The notes beneath the pieces were generated by a model, which ran no database searches, was not told the origin of the DNA, and saw only the letters and a list, made by a program, of their open reading frames with translations. Both the position numbers and the translations under genes were made by a program. From Anisus vortex (Eukaryota; Mollusca; Gastropoda; Planorbidae): a DNA stretch of 64,000 nt. Location of the stretch: positions 16,866,823 through 16,930,822 of the forward strand of contig OX421497.1 of the NCBI GenBank assembly GCA_949126835.1. Reading direction: 5' to 3'. Of this stretch, positions 56,701-64,000 are shown in pieces (the stretch's first letter is position 1; every line of letters starts with the position of its first letter).

Positions 56701-58125
56701 CAGCGGTTCCCAACCTTTGGGGGGTCGAACGACCATTTCATGGGGGTCGCCAATGATCATAGGAAAACACTTATTTTTGATGGTCTTATTGAGGCTTTCC
56801 ACAACAACATGTACAGCATAGTACTCTTCGATGGCGCCACCTAACAACCCTCCCCAGTGTGTAGCGGGGTCAAACAGGGACGTTTCCTGGCACCAACACT
56901 CTTTAGTCTAGACCAGGGAATGGCAACTTTTTGATAATAGTGTGCCAAAGTGGGATTTCTAATTCATTCAGCTGCCAACAGCCTAGAAGTCACCCTGCTA
57001 TGGTACTCTATTTCTTATAGAAGATACTTGAATAGTGTTTTTTTAGGAGTCTTCTGCGTGCCATTGAAAATCGTTTTGCGTCATAAGTCTGGCACGCTTG
57101 CCGTTAGTTGCCGACTCCTGCACTAGACTATTCCTCTTCTTTTCATTCTTCAAGCCATTAAAATTAGATTTATAAAAAATTGTACATTGTATCATTGCAA
57201 ACTATTATGAAAAGAAATAAATGCGTACTAATGAAAACAAGTTAGTAGCTAAAAAGGTGTTTTAAAAATTACATTTATAATGTAAAAATATTAAATAATT
57301 GATTGTTCATTTTACGTATTTTTATAAATTTGAGTATCGGTAGGCATAGGGCCTACTGGTATACGCATATATAATTTTTTTTGTCAAATGCAAATTGAGT
57401 AATTAAAAAAATTGTTTAATTTTAATAAAATCATTTCCCCAGAGACTTAAAACTAGGACTATTATCTCCCTTGATTAGATTTAGTAAGCATTTGTTGAAT
57501 TTTTTACCTATTTTTTTTTATCGAGTTCGCTAACGTTGATTTTTTTTTAAAGAAATTAAAAGATTATGGTTTTAATAATATACTAACATTATATGTTAAA
57601 TCTTAATGGGTCAAAGAACCAATTCATGGGGACATTTAAGACCACCGTAGAATACATATTTTATCAGTCTTCAGGCACGCCCACCCACACGCAGACACAG
57701 AATAGAAATATAATTCTATTCTTATTCTATGCATGCAGATACATCCACATACGAGTACCAGGCGTGATGACATCAGCGCACCAACCCCATCACATACCTA
57801 CTTAAAACAGTTGCGAAAACAGTCGGATGCGCTAAATTTCTTTTTCACACTGAAGTAAGATGGTTGTCGAGAGGAAAAATGTAAAAACGTTTTTTGAGCT
57901 TCGTGATCAACTCAGAACTCTTTAAGTTTAAAATAATAATAATGGTCGTTTCTTATACAAAACAAGACTGCAAATCAAAGCACTCTATGGTGATAAAAGT
58001 GAACTAAAGAATATAACTTTGAAATCTTTCATGAGTAAAATTTGGCACTGCAAGGACCAGTTCATTTTTGTAAAGTGAAAAGCTGTATAAAAGGGTAGCG
58101 TCATTAAAAAGGTTGGGAACCACTG
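56701..58125. mobile_element. Non-autonomous hAT transposon, 1,425 bp, perfect TSD
   Basis: Left terminus CAGCGGTTCCCAACCTTT and reverse-complemented right terminus CAGTGGTTCCCAACCTTT differ at one position. Flanks are perfect 8-bp duplications CTCTAGTC (56,693-56,700 and 58,126-58,133). The central TA fits nnnTAnnn, the Buster-type hAT pattern. GGGGTCG-rich subterminal sequence follows the left end. There is no transposase ORF; the interior is AT-rich and contains a second, nested MITE at 56,914-57,120. Confidence 0.92.
56914..57120. mobile_element. hAT MITE nested in the larger hAT, 207 bp
   Basis: Ends CAGGGAATGGCAACT and, reverse-complemented, CAGGAGTCGGCAACT (11 of 15 identical). Flanks are GTCTAGAC (56,906-56,913) and CACTAGAC (57,121-57,128), 6 of 8 matching. 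The same family occurs at 41.92-42.11 kb and at the right edge of the window. Confidence 0.82.
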
Positions 58126-58234
58126 CTCTAGTCTCTAGTAAGTCTACATCAAAATAATATGGCGACATTTGAACTTTTTATTCTTTTTTTTTTTTGTTTT
58201 ATATTTTTTTAACAACTCAATAGTTATGTTTTTC

Positions 58235-58613
58235 AGGGTCAGTACCGGGCTGAGACCCGGCACTTGGTGAAAACTCTGGGTCAGGGTCAGTACCGGGCTG
58301 AGACCCGGCATTTGGTGAAAACTCTGGGTCAGGGTCAGTACCGGGCTGAGACCCGGCATTTGGTGAAAACTCTGGGTCAGGGTCAGTACCGGGCTGAGAC
58401 CCGGCATTTGGTGAAAACTCTGGGTCAGGGTCAGTACCGGGCTGAGACCCGGCATTTGGTGAAAACTCTGGGTCAGGGTCAGTACCGGGCTGAGACCCGG
58501 CATTTGGTGAAAACTCTGGGTCAGGGTCAATACCGGGCTGAGACCCGGCACTTGGTGAAAACTCTGGGTCAGGGTCAGTACCGGGCTGAGACCCGGCACT
58601 TGGTGAAAACTCT
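58235..58613. repeat. 48-bp minisatellite, eight copies
   Basis: TACCGGGCTGAGACCCGGCA starts every 48 bp from 58,243 to 58,579. Each unit contains a short hairpin-capable CCGGG...CCCGG. Sixteen codons per unit give open frames on both strands with repeats such as VKTLGQGQYRAETRHL. Confidence 0.93.
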
Positions 58614-58624
58614 GACTTGAAACA

Positions 58625-59145
58625 ATCTGGGAATAAGAACTTTCAAAAATCAATAATGCATTTAATATATAGAAATATGTTTGAAATATATCAAACCATT
58701 GAGTGATGGTCAAGTTTTGGACCATCCTTATCTTTGCACCACAGCATAAAAGATTGCTTACCCACCCATCCTTTAATGTGTGTATCATGTATGACGTCAT
58801 ATATGGACGACCACTTATATGTAAAAATTGATCTCAATTTATTTAGTACTTCGTTGCATCCAACATTCAGTGATATTTAGTTGCGATGAACGGTTGAGTG
58901 CATACTCTAATCTCTAAATTACTTTAAACCAACGTGAGTCTGTTTGTCTCAAGACAATACTATTTGCTCGGCTAATTGTTTTGTAGCCTATATTAGGTGC
59001 CCTGGTCGAGCAATGTTTAAGAGTGGTGATAATGAGCCCGCATAGTTCAACTTCAATACAGATATAAACAATGCTCGTCAAATTTAATTAAAATGGCGCT
59101 TAATAATTTAATCAATTTAAGAACTGGAATTGTTTTGTTTTTTTG
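58625..59145. other. Non-coding DNA
   Basis: Nothing recognised. Confidence 0.5.
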
Positions 59146-59149
59146 GACT

Positions 59150-59485
59150 AGATGGGTGGAGCACATATCCAAAATGGATCCCAGTTATCCCTATGCTAGA
59201 TGGGTGGAGCACATATCCGAAATGGATCCCAGTTATCCCTATGCTAGATGGGTGGAGCACATATCCGAAATGGATCCCAGTTATCCCTATGCTAGATGGG
59301 TGGAGCACATATCCGAAATGGATCCCAGTTATCCCTATGCTAGATGGGTGGAGCACATATCCGAAATGGATCCCAGTTATCCCCATGCTAGATGGGTGGA
59401 GCACATATCCGAAATGGATCCCAGTTATCCCCATGCTAGATGGGTGGAGCACATATCCGAAATGGATCCCAGTTATCCCTATGCT
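59150..59485. repeat. 48-bp minisatellite, seven copies
   Basis: AGATGGGTGGAGCACATATC every 48 bp from 59,150 to 59,438. Different in sequence from the 48-bp array 500 bp upstream. Open frames (RWVEHISEMDPSYPYA) follow from the multiple of three. Confidence 0.93.
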
Positions 59486-59489
59486 ACCC

Positions 59490-60228
59490 TAGGGTGTAGG
59501 GCTCTAAGCCATACGAAAGAGACTGTATGGAGCACAAGGCTGTGGTTGGTACCCGACACCAGTTGACGGAATATCAAGGCGGCCTAAGATACTCCACACT
59601 CCCCCATGACCGTTTTATTAAATAATGATTTAGTAGATATAGAACTAAATTAGAAATAGCATAATCTGAATGACTAGAAATAGTTCTTATTTCATCCACT
59701 ACTAGACAATAGATAAACAGAAAGGCATTGAAGAAAATTCAGCCCCCTCCCCTCTCACCTCCGTCCAAAACTGTGTCAGTTTCTTTTTGTCAACGTCACG
59801 ACACATTGACACAACAGCCCCCCACCTCCCAGCCCAATTCTACCACCACCCGGCCCACCGTGTAGATAACTGACACATATCTGACAATTGCCATTACGTC
59901 ATAACACATTGAAACTGTGAAGTGTACGCGGCATCACAGACTGGTATCTTGCATACACGCGACAACCGAAACAATCAGATAATCTAATACGCTTTCCGCA
60001 TTCCACAGCACTGTGTGTAGGTGGGGACAATGGGAGGGGGTGGGGTGGGCCTGAGGATTGCTTAAGCTATGATCTGTGGCTCGATAGGAAACACAACCAT
60101 AGCCCACTGATTTAAAAATAAAATTTCATGATTCAAACAAAATATCGTTTTTAAAAATCTTTATTTTTTTTAATGTGCACTCGGTATCTTGTACTTAAAA
60201 ACGTTTTCTTGGTGTTAAGTCTAGATTA
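59490..60228. other. Non-coding DNA
   Basis: C-rich patches at 59,745-59,860; no gene or element recognised. Confidence 0.5.
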
Positions 60229-60231
60229 GTT

Positions 60232-60368
60232 TAAATAGCCCATTCCATGTTCAAATGCCAATTAGGTAAAAACAAAAAACGAATAGTATTTCTGAGGATT
60301 TGATTAAATTAATAATACTAATGTTCTTTATAGAAGGAGCGTCTGTAATGTACACGATAATTACAGAG
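60232..60368. mobile_element. LINE family 1 fragment with inverted arrangement
   Basis: At 60,238-60,290 the minus strand resembles the coding end of the family at 2.4 kb (degraded YYSFF..., then GMGY/WNGL region). At 60,328-60,365 the plus strand carries that family's 3' tail (TTATAGAAGGAGCGTCTGTA). The two parts are therefore in opposite orientation, as expected from 5' inversion during target-primed reverse transcription, or from two separate fragments. Confidence 0.5.
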
Positions 60369-60539
60369 TTGTATTTTTAAATTATAATTTAATACCTCAT
60401 GTCTTATGTATTAGTACAATTTTAGTTTTCCAATCTTCTTTAGTTAAAGTGTTTGTCATTTTGGTGAATTCACTGATAGTGGTTCACTTTTAAATTGAGA
60501 ATATTCACACAACATAAATTCAGTAGTTGTAGATACTAG

Positions 60540-60690
60540 CTCGAATTCTGCAAATGAATGTCCTGATACTCTGTTCGTTGTAGGATTCTGCAAATAGAAT
60601 GTCCTAATACTCCGTTCGTTGTAGTATTCTGCAAATAGAATGTTCTGATACTCTGTTCTTTGCCGGATTATGCAAATAGAATGCCAGAAT
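60540..60690. repeat. Degenerate ~44-bp repeat, three to four copies
   Basis: TTCTGCAAAT.GAATGTCCT followed by GATACTC.GTTCGTTG recurs near 60,545, 60,589, 60,627 and 60,668, with substitutions and small indels. Confidence 0.75.
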
Positions 60691-60957
60691 ACTTCGTTCG
60701 TTGCCGGAAAAAATGGGTCTAAAAATGTTTGGGTGACGCTACTGTTTAGGCCCTCATTATAATCCTCACAGTAGAAGACATATAAACGCACTACCGTTGC
60801 ATATACATTCTGCTTCTGACATTTATAATGGTAGGTTTCTTTTTACTTATACATGCAGACTTATACATTAACGTTTAGCGGGTCCTACGCAACGCGGTCA
60901 AAGGGATGCAATTCAGTATAACTCTCTTTAAATTGAATTGCCCTTAGTTATGTCTCT

Positions 60958-61185
60958 TGTGCCACGGTGGCCGAGCGGCAGCGCGTTCGACATGTCCTGG
61001 TTTCGAGAGTCCCCGAGTCTACCCAGCTGTGATTGGTACCTGACATTAGTTGGGGGTAAAGTAAAGGCGGCCGGGCATTGTGCTGGCCACACATCCTCTA
61101 GTACGCCGTGGCCACTGAAACTGGTGAACGCTGCTACACCGGCCCTATGATCAATTTGGTCCGACGGGTACTTTACTTGTACATG
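60958..61185 (+). mobile_element. SINE-A copy, complete ends, internal deletion
   Basis: A box TGGCCGAGCGGCAGCGCG at 60,968, B box GGTTTCGAGAGTCC near 60,999, GTCTACCCAGCTGTGATTGG, core AAAGGCGGCCGGGCATTGTG, CACACATCCTCTAGTACGCC, and the terminal GGTCCGACGGGTACTTTA. Compared with the copy at 10.7-10.98 kb the stretch around the B box is shortened by about 50-70 bp. Confidence 0.87.
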
Positions 61186-61189
61186 TCTC

Positions 61190-62085
61190 TGAATTGCTGG
61201 CACTATTCGTCGCGTGTCTTTCCCCCTCTACACTCTCTCTCTATAATATATATTTTATAAATCTTACCCTCTCTTACTCTCAGCAATTCGCAAACCAAAT
61301 AAAACAAGCCCACAATAAAAATAAAACTAAGCCACCATTAAGAGTAAATAGAATAAAACGTTGAATAGATGTAGAGGGTTTGAAGTTTGAAGTACTTGGC
61401 ACAAGATCAAGAGAATTATTCAGAAAATCCGGTTGTAGGTCATTAATGAGTGTGTGTTTTGTTTCATAATTTTATACGTTTTAATGTTTACGACAAAAAA
61501 TGTATAAGCCTAGTAGTGAGCCTATCTATCAAATACCCCCCCCCCCCCTTTTGCCGCAGTGGCGGAGCCAGGATCGCAACGTGGTGGAGGCGGAAACATA
61601 ATATTGCAAAGTGTTGTTAGGTGTGGGGGAGGGGACTCAAGAATAGAGGAAAATAGCATGCCTTTAAAAGGATGAGCAAATAATGAGGGGAAGTTAGAGT
61701 GCAGTGTGGTTGCAGGATGCAATAGCAGGTTATATTTGAGCTGGTGCTAAATATCCCCTCTAGCCTATGTAAAAACGTATATTTTTAATCCTTTTATCAA
61801 AAGTTTATACGTAAAAGTAAAATTTATCAAGTATTTTAAAGTTTTAAATAGATCTAGGGCTTACTCATTTTCTGAAGAAAAAAAAATTATGAGGTATGGA
61901 CACGGTATGGAATATTTTGATCTCAAGAATAGGTTAACAAATAACACAAACAAACAGCACTGACGCGGTAGACGGTTAGATCCAGTCCAAACAACGACGC
62001 AGGATGTTTAAAAACATTTCTATTGAAAGTGAAAGTGATAGACTAACAATTTAGAACAGCAGTCTAAATGGCCATACAATAAACT
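61190..62085. other. Non-coding DNA
   Basis: A poly-C run at about 61,537-61,550 is followed by GCAGTGGCGGAGCCAGGA (61,556), a word typical of some short inverted-repeat elements; no partner end found. No gene. Confidence 0.5.
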
Positions 62086-62126
62086 TCTTTTTATAGTCGG
62101 CGTCTGTAACATGTAAGATAATAATA
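62085..62126 (+). mobile_element. LINE family 1 tail fragment
   Basis: ACTTCTTTTTATAGTCGGCG followed by TCTGTAACATGTAAGATAAT corresponds to the terminal ~40 bp of the family at 2.27 and 15.07 kb. Very short, hence low confidence. Confidence 0.45.
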
Positions 62127-62860
62127 CTCAATTAAATAAAAACGAAATGTCAACGAATTGGAATAAAATGTAGATCTAGGCCTATACTAATGTGAATGTC
62201 TACACAATGTACAAATCTATTCAACTCTATATAACTATCTTTAAAATTACTATAATTTCTATTTAAAAAGAGAGAGGGTGAAAAATATGTATTAAATATT
62301 TGTTTAAATTTTTAAAAAATGTCTAATTTTGAAAAAGGAATTTTGGGTGGGGGAGGGGAGGCACGTTGCCCCTGCCCCCATGGCTACACCTATGCCCATC
62401 CCCTCCTTAAAACCTTCCTGCATGCTAATTTAAAATGTTTCTTTTTTTTTTTTTTGCATGCAACATGGTCAAGTACAATTAGGCTATGTCCAAAACGCTG
62501 TGTTAAAAGTCCGTATCACCGCCCGGGTTGGTCTTGAAACCATTCAATATAGTATGAGAGAGCCTGAATATTGACCTCTTCGAAAGTCTCCAAATCCAAC
62601 TAAACTTCTGGTTTCTTTTATTCTGTTTTTTTTTACCCCATCGTGTTAAGAGGCTGGCTGTTTACCTAGCTGATATGTCGTTTATTTTGGGTATGGCATG
62701 GACACACAATTTTCTTGCACACTCGAACCATTGGCATTTGGGAACATCTCTAGCCAAGTCAACCTAATAGTTAATAGACTATCAATTGAACCTTATGAGA
62801 AAGCTTACATATATTATGATAAATGCCCCATGGGTAAAACATTGTCTGCAAATGTCAGTA
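62127..62860. other. Non-coding DNA
   Basis: No recognised feature apart from a poly-T run at 62,441-62,454. Confidence 0.5.
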
Positions 62861-62867
62861 ATTAACA

Positions 62868-62983
62868 ACATGGCTGTGGTAGTTACGGCTCTAAAGTAAC
62901 ACAGCCCCTCCCTATCTCATTAGACATGGCTGTGGTAGTTACAGCTCTAAAGTAACAGAGCCCCTCCCTATCTCATTAGACAT
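62868..62983. repeat. 56-bp direct duplication
   Basis: ACATGGCTGTGGTAGTTAC at 62,868 and 62,924; the two copies differ by only a few bases. Confidence 0.9.
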
Positions 62984-62989
62984 GCACTC

Positions 62990-63670
62990 TACAATGGTGT
63001 TTGAGTCATCAGGAATATAAATTTAAATATAAGCCAATGGGACTAAATTACACCACTAAACATATTAATTATGGAGTCGGCAAGAACAATAACTCGGTCT
63101 AGATCTTAACAAGAGTAGTCTCTGCTATCGAGGCGCCGTCTCTGGGTGGCACATCCTGTTGTTTTCTTCAAAACTTTACTTGCACACGCACAAACACACA
63201 GACACGTAGACCATGTAGAACAAGGACCTACCATATTTGTCCAGTAGGTCAAGTCTAGCCTGGGTCGTTCGAAAGCCGAAGTGGGGCAAACACACTATTT
63301 CGTTAATTATGCTAGCAAAAAAAAAAAAAAAAAAAAAAAAATTAGATTTAATTACAAAGTGACAGATTTTTTTTCCAGATTTTTTTGTAAACTATGTCAT
63401 TTTGTTTAAATGTGCCAGCTTGGGGCCTTTATAAATGCTAAGCCTCAGCCTCGTCCAACCCCTCCCAGGTAGCCCTACTGATAATGGGACACCTAATATT
63501 GCCCATAAATTGAGGCAACTATCATCACTTTTCATATAAATGCATGTGCTAATGGAAAAAATCTCGACTAATTGATCTATTAAAAATAAATTAAATAATC
63601 TTTCTAAGATGTGTTTGTCTTATTAATTCCATACCTCAGTGAAAGTATATTGGCAACATCGTTAATCTAG
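62990..63670. other. Non-coding DNA
   Basis: Poly-A of about 25 at 63,317-63,341. Nothing else recognised. Confidence 0.5.
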
Positions 63671-63888
63671 ACCTCATTTAAGTCTTTACCTCATTAAATT
63701 AAATACCTAATCAAAGTCTATACCAGATTTAAGTCTATACCAGATTTAAGTCTATACCAGATTTAAGTCTATACCAGATTTAAGTCTATACCAGATTTAA
63801 GTCTATACCAGATTTAAGTCTATACCAGATTTAAGTCTATACCAGATTTAAGTCTATACCAGATTTAAGTCTATACCACATTAAAGTC
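63671..63888. repeat. 17-bp minisatellite, ~10 copies
   Basis: AAGTCTATACCAGATTT repeated head to tail from 63,714, with a degenerate lead-in from 63,671 (TTTACCTCATT, TACCTAATC). Unrelated to the other 17-bp array at 20 kb. Confidence 0.92.
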
Positions 63889-63925
63889 TGGAAGATCGTT
63901 GGGTTGATCTCATTTGGTCCTAGAC

Positions 63926-64000
63926 CAGAGATTGCCAACCTTTTGATGATAGTGTGCCAAAGTAATATTTCTAATTCATTTACACATCGGATCAACAGCG
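63926..64000. mobile_element. hAT MITE, truncated by window edge
   Basis: CAGAGATTGCCAACC, then TTTTGATGATAGTGTGCCAA and ATTTCTAATTCATTTA match the left end of the MITE at 56,914. The preceding 8 bases are TCCTAGAC, again with a central CTAG. Confidence 0.75.

Noticed and set aside
58144..58800. 218-codon minus-strand ORF with FHQMPGLSPVLTLTQS repeats
   Set aside because: Caused by the eight-copy 48-bp minisatellite; flanking residues look like random AT-rich translation.
61522..61722. 66-codon minus ORF
   Set aside because: Proline/histidine-rich translation of a G-rich region next to a homopolymer; probably part of a decayed short transposon.
1..64000. A new multi-gene system, viral insertion or gene cluster
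   Set aside because: I looked on both strands and found no intact enzyme, receptor, capsid, integrase or transposase frame. The only protein similarity is to LINE reverse-transcriptase C-termini.

Overview
The window reads as non-coding, repeat-packed DNA from an animal nuclear genome, most likely a mollusc and probably a heterobranch (pulmonate-type) gastropod. The grounds are an AT-rich background, tRNA-derived SINEs, many 5'-truncated non-LTR retrotransposon (LINE) tails, short hAT elements with 8-bp target duplications, an interstitial CCCTAA tract and abundant GATA/CTAT and CT/GA microsatellites. The species assignment is inference from repeat style; no host gene is available to anchor it. 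I recognise no intact protein-coding gene, no rRNA and no functional tRNA. Nearly every long open frame lies in a tandem repeat whose unit is stop-free. The only peptide similarity I trust is to decayed C-terminal ends of LINE reverse-transcriptase ORFs.

Layout. 1-9 kb: AT-rich DNA, a LINE tail (2.27-2.46 kb), a GC-rich element with a tetraloop hairpin between 96-bp direct repeats (3.08-3.96 kb), a 990-bp hAT element with a perfect 8-bp duplication (4.25-5.24 kb), a LINE tail (5.5-5.87 kb), and a 1.54-kb inverted-repeat element containing a 570-bp tandem duplication (6.95-8.49 kb). 8.6-16.5 kb: two opposed LINE C-termini, another LINE tail, several tRNA-SINEs, a composite 53/39-bp minisatellite and a 42-bp minisatellite. 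16.9-21 kb: a LINE tail, a 34-copy 27-bp minisatellite and a ~1-kb 17-bp array. 22.6-29.7 kb: three successive arrays ending in a ~4.85-kb, 41-bp satellite with ~410-bp higher-order spacing. 29.7-41.4 kb: mostly unique AT-rich DNA, broken by 8-bp, CT and CTAT microsatellites, a SINE with a LINE-like tail, and a 26-bp array. 41.5-49 kb: short hAT MITEs, a diverged ~425-bp duplication, CT and GA tracts, an interstitial telomeric tract and the longest LINE remnant. 49-64 kb: minisatellites with 38, 18/20, 48, 48, 56 and 17-bp units, a 1,425-bp hAT element with a perfect duplication and a nested MITE, a near-complete SINE and a window-edge MITE.

Tandem arrays cover roughly a quarter of the window. 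There is no gene pathway to describe. The biology is mobile-element ecology: LINEs and a SINE sharing a 3' stem-loop, hAT elements inserting mostly at CTAG-centred sites, and minisatellites amplifying between them. Every identification comes from reading the sequence by eye; no database search was run.
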